6,253 nt of DNA from Armatimonadetes bacterium UBA5419. GTDB lineage: Bacteria; Armatimonadota; UBA10988. Below are positions 1 through 6,251 of this stretch, one piece after another. The stretch lies in contig DHNJ01000205.1 in the NCBI GenBank assembly GCA_002409445.1, positions 8,701 through 14,953 on the forward strand. The letters run 5' to 3'. The translations under genes and the position numbers were made by a program. Position 1 is the stretch's first letter; each line of letters begins with the position of its first letter. The notes beneath the pieces are model-generated. The model saw only the letters and a list, made by a program, of their open reading frames with translations. It had not been told where the DNA came from and did no database searches.

Positions 1-2493
1 GCTGGCCCACGAGCCGTCGCCCGCTCGCTCGACCAGCCGGTCCAAGGCTGCGGTCCAGGCCTCGACCGCGCCCGGCTGCTCGAGCCGCGCGGCCAGTAGC
101 GCGCCCATTGCATGCACGACCGGGTCGGCCTCCGGCGGCACCGTCGTCGCCGTGGCGATCTGGGGCACGGCGGCCGCCTGGTCCGAGTCGAGCAGCAGCA
201 GCGCCAGCGTCAGCCGCACCCGCGCGCGCTCGACCGGCGGCAGCTCGTCGACCAGCCCCAGCGCCTCCAGCACCAGCGCCGGCGCGCGCTCGGTCAGCGT
301 GATCGCGACCGCCTCCAGCACGCCCGCGCGCTTGTCCGCTGGCTGGTAAGCCGCCAGCTGCAGCGCCCCCGCCGGGTCCAGCTCGGCCAGCTCGGCGGCG
401 ACCTGGCTACGGTCGAACCAGGCCTCATCGGTTGCCTCGGTCCAGGCGGTAAAGAGCATCTCCTCGGCCACTTCGAGCTCGCGATCGCGGTTGGTTGGGC
501 GCCAGGGCGCCAGCGTCAGCCGCACGTCCGTCGCGCCGGTCTGCGTCGCCGCCGTCGCCAGCCGCGAGCCGGCCGCGACATCATCGTCGCCCGCCAGCAG
601 CATCAGCCGGCCCGGCGGCAGGCCCTCGACCACAAACCGCCCGTCCGCGCCGCTGACCGCCTCGGGCCCGCCCATGCCCAGGACGATCACCGGCACGCCA
701 GCCACCGGCTGCCCGGCCGCGTCCAACACCACGCCGCCCACCGTCGCGGTCAGCGGCTGCAGCACCAAGTCGCTGAACCGTGTCTCGCCCGCGGGCAACT
801 GCTGACCGTAGGGCGGCCGGCGATAGCCCGGCGCTTGCGCCGTCGCCAGGTAGTCGATCCGTGCGGGCACGCCGACCACCTGCCAGGCGCCGGTGTCCTC
901 AGTCGTCACCTGACGGATGATCGACATGCCCCCGCCGTTGACCGCCTGGCCCGAAACATCGACGGTCGCGCCGGCTACCGGCTCGCCGTCGGTATCGACC
1001 ACGCGGCCGCTCAGTGTCACGCGCGCCACGTCCGGCACCCCGAGCTGCCAGCCCGTCGCCGGCAGGTCAGCGACCGCCACAGTGCGCCGCGCCAGCTCGT
1101 AGCCGTCCTGGTCGGAGACCACCAGCTCGAACTGCCCGCGGCGCGGCAGCGGGCCCAGCTCGAAGCCGCCGCCCTCGTCCGTGCTGACCATCGACTGCAT
1201 CGCCGGGGCGGTGAAGTACAGCTGGTAATCCGCGCCCGCCGGCTCGCCGGCGACCACCAGGTGCCCCGGGATGTACTGCGCCCGCTCAACGTTGAAGACG
1301 ATCGGCGGCGGGTCCTGGCCGGCGACGACCTCGACCTGCCGGTCCGACTCGTCGGTCACGAGCCATTCGTCGACGCGCTCGAGGAACAGCCCGACCCGGC
1401 CCGGCCGCGCGCGCAGGATCAGCTCGCCCTGGTCGTTAGTCCGCAGCGCGCGGTTCAGCGCCACGGGGTACTCGGGCAGGTCGGTGATCAGGCGCAGATC
1501 GGCGACCGGCGCGCCCGTGCCCGCCTCGAGCACGCGCACGGTGACCAGCTGGCTCGGCGCGATTGGCAGGTCCGGCAGGGTCGTGGTCTGGCCCGCGGCC
1601 AGGTTGCCCACCTGCTGCGGCTGCACCAGGGAGGGCGCGTCCGGGTCGTAGGTGCCGACCATCAGCGGCTCGACGCGCAGCCCGCCCAGCTCGTAGCGGC
1701 CGCCGGCGTCGGTCGTGTCGCTCGCCACTAGCACGCCGCGATCCTGGCTCAGCGCCGAGATCTCTAGGCCCTCGACCGGCTGGCCACCATCGACCACACG
1801 ACCGGCGACGATCGCCGCGGCCGCCAGCACCGCCGGCTCGGCCGGCTCGCTCGCGTCCTCGACGACGACCGTCTCGCCCGCCGCGTAATCGGGATGAGTC
1901 AGGGTCAGCGTGGCGCCGGCCACGGGGAACTCGTCGAGCGTCCAGCGGCCGGCGGCGTCGGTGGTCGTCGCGGGAACAGGCCAGCCAGCGGCAACCGCGG
2001 CCTCGCCCTGTGGCCAGCCGCGCGGATACGGCATCTGCCGCATGTCTTCCTCGTCCGGGCCCACGTCGGGTGGCATGCCCTCGGGCCCGAAGTGCCAGGC
2101 CGGCGCGCCGTGCTCGCGCACGCGCACGGCGACGTCGGCAATGGGCTGGCCGGCTTTGTCGATCACCAGACCGCTGACGCGGTGGGTGCCGCGCAGGTGG
2201 ATCGTCGCGGACTTGCGCGAGTCGGCGTTGGCCGCGCCATAGCGGCCCGGCGCGTAGGCGAGGATCTCGGTCTCCACGTAGCGCGGGGTGCGCTCGGGCG
2301 CCAGCCGCCAGCGCCCCTCCGCGTCGGTCCGGGTGAACCAATGCTCGACCTCGGGCCAGACTTGCTGGTTGCGTGCGGCGACCAAGGCGTCAGCGACCGG
2401 CTGGCCCCCCTCGTCGACCACCACGCCGTGGAACTCAGCGCCCCACGCGCCGAGCCCGAGCAAGCAGACTAGCAGCCACCACCCGCGTGCCAT
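1..2493 (-). CDS. Large exported protein with tandem carboxypeptidase-regulatory-like domains (3' end outside window)
   Basis: The frame is open from an ATG at 2493 to the left edge with no stop, giving 831 visible codons. Residues 1-19 form a signal peptide (MARGWWLLVCLLGLGAWG, then AEF); C10 lies in the hydrophobic core without a good lipobox. About seven beta-sandwich modules follow, starting near residues 21, 106, 229, 315, 404, 491 and 582. Each opens with a motif like GxVxDxxGxPVxxAxV and continues with a D-xx-G-R/x-W/F/Y-x-L turn (e.g. GVVVDEGGQPVADALV, then DAEGRWRL). Modules four and five are degenerate. After about residue 665 the protein becomes Ala/Leu-rich and helical, with repeats of roughly 31-35 residues. 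Known for the fold: transthyretin-like modules, usually structural or adhesive in exported proteins. Inferred: periplasmic or surface protein of unknown function. No catalytic motif is visible, and there is no cysteine after C10. A GGGAGG sits 7 nt before the ATG. It lies 81 bp behind dsbD, likely in the same operon. Confidence 0.88.
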   Translation of the reverse strand, partial: MARGWWLLVCLLGLGAWGAEFHGVVVDEGGQPVADALVAARNQQVWPEVEHWFTRTDAEGRWRLAPERTPRYVETEILAYAPGRYGAANADSRKSATIHLRGTHRVSGLVIDKAGQPIADVAVRVREHGAPAWHFGPEGMPPDVGPDEEDMRQMPYPRGWPQGEAAVAAGWPVPATTTDAAGRWTLDEFPVAGATLTLTHPDYAAGETVVVEDASEPAEPAVLAAAAIVAGRVVDGGQPVEGLEISALSQDRGVLVASDTTDAGGRYELGGLRVEPLMVGTYDPDAPSLVQPQQVGNLAAGQTTTLPDLPIAPSQLVTVRVLEAGTGAPVADLRLITDLPEYPVALNRALRTNDQGELILRARPGRVGLFLERVDEWLVTDESDRQVEVVAGQDPPPIVFNVERAQYIPGHLVVAGEPAGADYQLYFTAPAMQSMVSTDEGGGFELGPLPRRGQFELVVSDQDGYELARRTVAVADLPATGWQLGVPDVARVTLSGRVVDTDGEPVAGATVDVSGQAVNGGGMSIIRQVTTEDTGAWQVVGVPARIDYLATAQAPGYRRPPYGQQLPAGETRFSDLVLQPLTATVGGVVLDAAGQPVAGVPVIVLGMGGPEAVSGADGRFVVEGLPPGRLMLLAGDDDVAAGSRLATAATQTGATDVRLTLAPWRPTNRDRELEVAEEMLFTAWTEATDEAWFDRSQVAAELAELDPAGALQLAAYQPADKRAGVLEAVAITLTERAPALVLEALGLVDELPPVERARVRLTLALLLLDSDQAAAVPQIATATTVPPEADPVVHAMGALLAARLEQPGAVEAWTAALDRLVERAGDGSWAS

Positions 2494-2500
2494 CGCGTGA

Positions 2501-2506
2501 CCTCCC
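2501..2506 (-). promoter_or_regulatory. Ribosome binding site of the large exported protein gene
   Basis: GGGAGG on the minus strand, 7 nt before the ATG at 2493. It fixes the start, because the hydrophobic signal peptide begins right at this ATG. The 81-bp gap to the dsbD stop shows no clear promoter and no hairpin with a T-run, so read-through from dsbD is likely. Confidence 0.75.
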
Positions 2507-2574
2507 GTCCCACTCTGCTGCAACGCCGCACACGCCGCAGCCATTCACCAAGGGCCGGTCGCGGTCGGCGCCGC

Positions 2575-4482
2575 CTATCGCCCCGAGTCGAGGAACGCGG
2601 CGAACTCGGCCTCGTTGCGGGTCATGCCGTCAAACGTCGCGACCACCCGCCCATCGGGCTCCATCAGCACGTAGAACGGCAGCGACACGGTGTTGAACCG
2701 CTCGATCTGCAGCTCGCGGTACTCATCGGCGCGCGGGCCGCGGTCGGTGTACAGCTTGACCAGGGCGTAGTTGTTCATCCGCCGCGCGATCTCGGGCCGA
2801 ATGAACAGATTCTGCTCCATCCAGCGGCAGTTTGTGCAAGTCACGCCGGTGAAGTCGAGCAGCGCCAGCGTGCCGCGCGCGGAGGCCGCGGCTAGGCCCT
2901 CGTCGAGGTCCTCCATCCATCCACCGCCCTGCTGCGCGCCGCGACGGTATTCGCTCGGCGGCAGCAGCGACTCGACGTTGGTCTCCAGCTTGGCCCCGCT
3001 CATGCCCCAGCTAAGCCAGACGAACAGCGCGACGAAGAACCAGCCCAACCGCTTCTTGCCGACACTGACCTCCAGCGGCGCCGGCGTGCCCGCGATGGAC
3101 AGGCGGCCGAACAGGTAGATCGCCGTGCCCAAGGCACAGATCGCCCAGATCGCCAGGACCAGCTCGCGGCTGAAGATCATCCACTGCCAACTCAGGTCGG
3201 CGTTCGAGATGAACTTGAAGGCCGCGCCCAGCTCGACGAAGGCCAGGACAACCTTCGTGTCGTGCAGCCAGCCGCCGGACTTCGGCATCGAGGCCAGGTA
3301 CTGGGGGAACAGCGCGAGCAGCACGAACGGCGAGGCGAAGGCCAGGGAGAAGCTGAGCATGCCCAGGATCGGCCAGATCCACTCGCCGTTGGCCGCCCAG
3401 ACCAGGATGCCGCCGACGAACTGCACGTTGCAGGTGAACGCGGCGAGCGTCAGCGTCAGGCCCATGAACGCCGCGCCGATGTACCCGCCAGCCGTGCCCA
3501 TCGTGCTCGAACGGTTGACCAGGCCCTGGGGCAGCGCCAGCTCGAAATAGCCGAACAAGCTGAACGCGAAGAAGATGAACAGCGAGGCAAACCCAAGGTT
3601 GACCCACGGGTTCGAGGCGATTCGCTGCGTGCCCGTCGCGCCCATCACCCCGGCCAGCAGCAGGCCCAGGCCGGTATACATCAAGACGATACCCAGCCCA
3701 TAGAAGACCGCCAGCGAGACGCGCCGGCTCGGGCTGTCGCCCGCCTGCTTGGTGAAGAAGCTGACCGTGATCGGGATCATCGGGAAGACACACGGCGTCA
3801 GCAACGCCGCGAACCCGGCCAGGAACGCCACCAGCAGGAACGACAGCAGACCCGCCGAGCGCGCCTGGTCGGCGACGCCGGGGGTGCCCGCCGACTCGCC
3901 CGGGGAACCGCCAGGTTCAGCCAGTTGGTCCGGCGCGCTGGTCATCGCGGGCGGCACGACTGCCGGCTCCGCGGGCTCCGGCTCGGCCTCGTAGGCCGTG
4001 CGCACCGCGCCGGCCTCGACGCTCAGCGGCAGGTCAACCGCGTACTTCATCGGCGGCAGGCAGCTGCGATCGGTGCACGGCTGATAGCGCAGCTCACCCT
4101 GCACCGCCAGCTCGCCCGGCGCCGCGTTCTCCGGCACGCGCAGGCCCTGGCGCAGCTCGACCGCGCCCTCGTGGTAGGTGACCGTGACGTCAAACGCCTC
4201 GTCATGCTTGAGCTGCGGCGCCGGCTCGACCAGCGACCCCGCCGCGGTCAATGCCGACTCCTCGGCCAGGCGGAAGCCCGTCGGTGTCGGACCCTCGACC
4301 GGCGTCACGCCGTAGATGTGCCAGCCCGGGTCGAACTGGCCCCGCAGCACCAACGTCGCCACCTCGCCCGGCCGCACCGGGTCGGGCGCGAGACTCGCGG
4401 TCCAGGCCACCGGCTCGGTGGGCGAGGCCCAGACCAGACCGGCCACCAGCCAGCCCACGAATATCGTCGTCAATCGCCGCAC
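2575..4482 (-). CDS. dsbD: Thiol:disulfide interchange protein DsbD (cytochrome c biogenesis protein family)
   Basis: DsbD takes electrons from cytoplasmic thioredoxin and delivers them across the inner membrane to periplasmic thiol proteins (disulfide isomerases, cytochrome c maturation). All three domains are present in 635 residues. A signal peptide covers about 1-20. The periplasmic alpha domain (about 21-155) has its redox pair C136/C141 in YQPCTDRSCLPP. An acidic Pro/Ala/Gly-rich linker follows (about 165-208). The membrane beta domain (about 210-495) has eight predicted helices with the paired cysteines C231 (LLTPCVFPMIP) and C351 (AFTCNVQFVGG). The C-terminal thioredoxin-like gamma domain (about 525-635) has CTNC at C549/C552 and the cis-proline P602 in VSLPFYV. 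The only extra cysteine is C449. The start is GTG, with GGAG 6 nt upstream. It follows lipA by 19 bp and precedes the exported protein gene by 81 bp. The family assignment is secure; the exact electron acceptors are not known. Confidence 0.96.
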   Translation of the reverse strand: MRRLTTIFVGWLVAGLVWASPTEPVAWTASLAPDPVRPGEVATLVLRGQFDPGWHIYGVTPVEGPTPTGFRLAEESALTAAGSLVEPAPQLKHDEAFDVTVTYHEGAVELRQGLRVPENAAPGELAVQGELRYQPCTDRSCLPPMKYAVDLPLSVEAGAVRTAYEAEPEPAEPAVVPPAMTSAPDQLAEPGGSPGESAGTPGVADQARSAGLLSFLLVAFLAGFAALLTPCVFPMIPITVSFFTKQAGDSPSRRVSLAVFYGLGIVLMYTGLGLLLAGVMGATGTQRIASNPWVNLGFASLFIFFAFSLFGYFELALPQGLVNRSSTMGTAGGYIGAAFMGLTLTLAAFTCNVQFVGGILVWAANGEWIWPILGMLSFSLAFASPFVLLALFPQYLASMPKSGGWLHDTKVVLAFVELGAAFKFISNADLSWQWMIFSRELVLAIWAICALGTAIYLFGRLSIAGTPAPLEVSVGKKRLGWFFVALFVWLSWGMSGAKLETNVESLLPPSEYRRGAQQGGGWMEDLDEGLAAASARGTLALLDFTGVTCTNCRWMEQNLFIRPEIARRMNNYALVKLYTDRGPRADEYRELQIERFNTVSLPFYVLMEPDGRVVATFDGMTRNEAEFAAFLDSGR

Positions 4483-4488
4483 AGTTGG

Positions 4489-4500
4489 CTCCGCTCCCCT
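4489..4500 (-). promoter_or_regulatory. Ribosome binding site deciding the GTG start of dsbD
   Basis: The minus strand reads AGGGGAGCGGAG, with the last GGAG 6 nt before GTG at 4482. No ATG lies in the N-terminal region, and the signal peptide starts right after the GTG, so GTG is the best start. The site occupies nearly all of the 19-bp gap behind the lipA stop (TAA, 4502-4504), which leaves no room for a separate promoter and supports cotranscription. Confidence 0.75.
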
Positions 4501-4501
4501 A

Positions 4502-5416
4502 TTACCTTGGACTTGTACCCGGCGGGGTATGTGCTGTTACGCTCTCGCGCTGCTGGACGGCGGCGGCCTCCTGCTCGCGCGCGTGATAGCTCGAACGGAC
4601 CAGCGGCCCCGACTCGACATGGGCAAAGCCCAACGCCAGCCCGGCCTCCTTGAGCGCCGCGAACTCCTCCAGCGTCCAGTAGCGGCGGATCGGCAGGTGC
4701 TTGTCGGTTGGCCGCAGGTACTGGCCGATGGTCAGCGTGCTCACGCCGGCCTCGACCAGCTCGCCCATCATCTCGACGATCTCGTCGAACGTCTCGCCGT
4801 GGCCGACCATCAGGCCGGACTTGACCGGGATGTCGGGGCGGTAGGCCAGGCTGCGGGCGAACAGCTCGAGGTCGCGCGCGTAGCTGGCCTGCGGTTGCAC
4901 GGCCCGGCGCAGGCGCGGCACGGTCTCGACGTTGTGGTTCAGCACGCACGGGTCGGCGTCGAGCACGGTATACAGCGCCGATTCGACGCCGCGGAAATCG
5001 GGGATCAGCACCTCGACCTGGCAGGTGGGCAGCCGCCGGTGGATGGCGCGCAGGGTCGCCGCGTAGATGTAAGCACCGCCGTCGGGCAGCTCGTCGCGGT
5101 TGACGCTGGTCAGCACGGCATAGGCGAGGTTCAGCGTCTCGACCGCCTCGGCGACCCGCTCGGGCTCGCCCTCGTCGACGGTGCCGGGGCGGCCGGTAGC
5201 GATGTTGCAGAAGCCGCACGAGCGCGTGCAGACGTTGCCCAGCAGCATGAACGTCGCGGTGCGCTGGTTCCAGCATTCGCCGATGTTGGGGCAGCGGGCG
5301 GACGAACAGACGGTGTGGAGGCGCTGGTCAGCGACCAACTGCGTCAGTTCGCGGAAGTTCTCACCGTCCGGATACGGCATCTTGAGCCACTCGGGGCGGC
5401 GCGGTGCGACAGCCAT
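4502..5416 (-). CDS. lipA: Lipoyl synthase (radical SAM)
   Basis: LipA inserts two sulfur atoms into octanoyl groups on lipoyl domains of 2-oxoacid dehydrogenases and GcvH, in the cytoplasm. Its full length of 304 residues is normal for the family. The auxiliary [4Fe-4S] cluster motif CX4CX5C is CSSARCPNIGEC (C37, C42, C48). The radical SAM motif CX3CX2C is CTRSCGFC (C63, C67, C70). The family-typical segments TSVNRDELPDGG (103-114) and LNHNVETVPRL (159-169) are present, as is the C-terminal RSSYHA (274-279), whose serine ligates the auxiliary cluster. About 25 variable residues follow that motif. The start is ATG, with GAGG 6 nt upstream and a -10-like TATACT just before it. It is the first gene of the likely lipA-dsbD-exported protein unit and is divergent from the VOC gene. 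No lipB or lipoate ligase gene is in the window. Confidence 0.98.
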   Translation of the reverse strand: MAVAPRRPEWLKMPYPDGENFRELTQLVADQRLHTVCSSARCPNIGECWNQRTATFMLLGNVCTRSCGFCNIATGRPGTVDEGEPERVAEAVETLNLAYAVLTSVNRDELPDGGAYIYAATLRAIHRRLPTCQVEVLIPDFRGVESALYTVLDADPCVLNHNVETVPRLRRAVQPQASYARDLELFARSLAYRPDIPVKSGLMVGHGETFDEIVEMMGELVEAGVSTLTIGQYLRPTDKHLPIRRYWTLEEFAALKEAGLALGFAHVESGPLVRSSYHAREQEAAAVQQRESVTAHTPPGTSPR

Positions 5417-5433
5417 GGGTCACCTCTGGCTAC

Positions 5434-5461
5434 AGTATAAGCCCGTGCTGCCTATCGTCCG
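5434..5461 (-). promoter_or_regulatory. Likely sigma70-type promoter of lipA
   Basis: On the minus strand TATACT (5434-5439) matches the -10 consensus TATAAT at five of six positions and stands out in very GC-rich DNA. A weak -35 candidate, CGGACG (5456-5461, three of six matches), lies 16 bp upstream. A start site about 7 nt downstream, near A5427, would give a leader of only about 11 nt, starting just before the GAGG ribosome binding site (5423-5426). The -10 is fairly convincing; the -35 and start site are inferred. Confidence 0.5.
5436..5441 (+). promoter_or_regulatory. Possible -10 element for the divergent VOC gene
   Basis: The plus strand reads TATAAG, five of six matches to TATAAT, and overlaps the minus-strand TATACT of lipA. 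No recognisable -35 lies 15-18 bp upstream, and the transcript would have a leader of about 70 nt. It may be only the mirror image of the lipA -10. Confidence 0.25.
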
Positions 5462-5518
5462 GCCCGGCGGCAGGAGCCAGCCACGCGCCGGCGAATCGCA
5501 GCGGCCGGAGATGTCTCG

Positions 5519-5944
5519 ATGATCACCGGTCTGGGCCACGTGGCCTACGCTGTCGACGACCTTGACGCCGCGCTCGAGTTCTACGTGCAGTACCTCGGCT
5601 TGACCGAGGCCTTCCGCTTGTACCGCGAGGACGGCACGCCGTGGATCGTCTACCTGCACGTGGGCGCGCGCGGCTTCGTCGAGCTGTTCCCCGGCGGCCG
5701 CGGCGGCGACGGCGCCAACGCCAGCCCCAGCTACCGCCACCTCTGCCTCGAGGTCGACAACATGGCCGCCACCCTCGCCGACATGGCCGAGCGCGGCATG
5801 ACGATCGAAGGCGAGCCCAACCGCGGCCAGGACGGCAACTTGCAGTACTGGGTCACCGACCCCGACGGCAACCGCATCGAGCTGATGGAGCTGCACCCGG
5901 ACTCGCCGCAGTCGCAGGCCATCCGCGCCGCGGGCCAGGCCTAA
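5519..5944 (+). CDS. VOC-superfamily (glyoxalase/lactoylglutathione lyase-like) metalloenzyme
   Basis: This 141-residue protein has two beta-alpha-beta-beta-beta halves, as in single-chain glyoxalase I-type proteins. The first half starts with GLGHVAYAVDDLDAALEFY (4-22), and the second with YRHLCLEVDNMAATLADM (72-89) and ends in TDPDGNRIELME (113-124). Likely metal ligands, by position in the family, are H7, E55 (FVELFPG), H74 and E121, the same H/E/H/E spacing as E. coli GloA. E at the second position, where methylmalonyl-CoA epimerases usually have Q, argues against an epimerase. The fold is clear but the substrate cannot be told: VOC proteins include glyoxalases, dioxygenases, epimerases and resistance proteins. 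The start is ATG with GGAG (5507-5510) 8 nt upstream. It is divergent from lipA and 8 bp ahead of the next gene. Confidence 0.92.
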   Translation: MITGLGHVAYAVDDLDAALEFYVQYLGLTEAFRLYREDGTPWIVYLHVGARGFVELFPGGRGGDGANASPSYRHLCLEVDNMAATLADMAERGMTIEGEPNRGQDGNLQYWVTDPDGNRIELMELHPDSPQSQAIRAAGQA

Positions 5945-5952
5945 CCGCGCCG

Positions 5953-6189
5953 ATGCGCCGTCTGCGCCAGACGATCAAGGTGGTCGCCGACGCCGACGGC
6001 CGCCCGCTCCAGTTCACCACCCGCTACGACACCTACCGCGTCACCCAGATCCTCGAGACCTGGCGCGAAGGCAGCGCCTGGTGGGCCGGCGAAGTCCCGC
6101 GCTGGTTCTTCCGCGTCGAAGCCGGCGGCACCTTCGACCTCTCCCACGGCGACGACGGCGACTGGCGGCTGGAAGTGGCCTGGGACTAG
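5953..6189 (+). CDS. Small protein resembling DUF6504-type domains, function unknown
   Basis: The 78-residue frame starts at ATG 5953, 8 nt after the VOC stop, and ends in TAG. It is basic at the N terminus and rich in W, R and Y: YRVTQILETWREG (28-40), WWAGEVPRWFFRVEAGG (43-59) and DWRLEVAWD (70-78). The order YRV-x-LxxW, WW-x-R-W-x-F-R-V, then G-x-W-x-L resembles the short DUF6504-type domain that I recall from Actinobacteria and Chloroflexota, often linked to Y-family polymerase/ImuB-like loci. This is from memory of the pattern and is not certain. No signal peptide or membrane segment is present; it is probably a compact cytoplasmic beta-rich domain. There is no good Shine-Dalgarno sequence, so translation may be coupled to the VOC gene. 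The aromatic-rich composition and tight spacing argue for a real gene. Confidence 0.72.
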   Translation: MRRLRQTIKVVADADGRPLQFTTRYDTYRVTQILETWREGSAWWAGEVPRWFFRVEAGGTFDLSHGDDGDWRLEVAWD

Positions 6190-6232
6190 GCGGCACGCGG
6201 CGGCTGAAGCGCCCAGATCCCACCCCATGTGG

Positions 6233-6251
6233 CGCGGGCTGCCAGCCCGCG
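6233..6251. repeat. Perfect inverted repeat; REP-like element or terminator hairpin
   Basis: CGCGGGCT (6233-6240) and AGCCCGCG (6244-6251) form a perfect 8-bp stem around a GCC loop, 43 nt after the stop of the small gene. No T-run is visible before the window ends, so an intrinsic terminator cannot be confirmed. The surrounding TGTGGCGCGGGCTGCCAGCC looks like the extragenic palindromes repeated in some GC-rich genomes; this is inference, since only one copy is in the window. Confidence 0.55.

Noticed and set aside
112..1731. Open frame of 539 codons on the plus strand
   Set aside because: It is antisense to the exported protein gene, has an Arg/His/Gln-rich composition with no recognisable motif, and arises from GC-rich codons read in the opposite frame. 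The minus-strand frame has a signal peptide, repeated domains and a strong ribosome binding site.
1436..2341. Open frame of 301 codons on the minus strand
   Set aside because: It overlaps the exported protein gene in another frame, and the translation is Arg/Ala/Gly-rich low complexity without domain patterns. The true frame runs through the same bases with clear repeats.
2494..2574. Possible terminator hairpin between dsbD and the exported protein gene
   Set aside because: Only short imperfect GC pairings (GCTGC with GCAGC) are present, with no T-run, so there is no support for a terminator.
3262..4653. Open frame of 463 codons on the plus strand
   Set aside because: It is antisense to dsbD and the lipA 3' end, is rich in Arg and Gln, and has no motifs. 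dsbD is unmistakable on the other strand.
2022..5382. A shared 14-base string CGGATACGGCATCT in the exported protein gene and in lipA
   Set aside because: Both copies encode part of a chance MPYP peptide (antisense reading) in unrelated proteins, and flanking bases do not match. It is a coincidence and not a repeat element.
4316..5440. Open frame of 374 codons on the plus strand
   Set aside because: It is antisense to lipA, whose cluster-binding motifs are complete, and shows no family pattern of its own.
5511..5522. Three-codon frame ATG TCT CGA TGA overlapping the VOC start
   Set aside because: The ATGA overlap looks like translational coupling, but the GGAG ends directly against this ATG, leaving no spacing for initiation. 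It fits the ATG at 5519 instead.
5420..5896. Open frame of 158 codons on the minus strand
   Set aside because: It is antisense to the VOC gene. The valine/alanine-rich translation reflects reversed GC-rich codons, while the plus strand carries all four VOC metal ligands.
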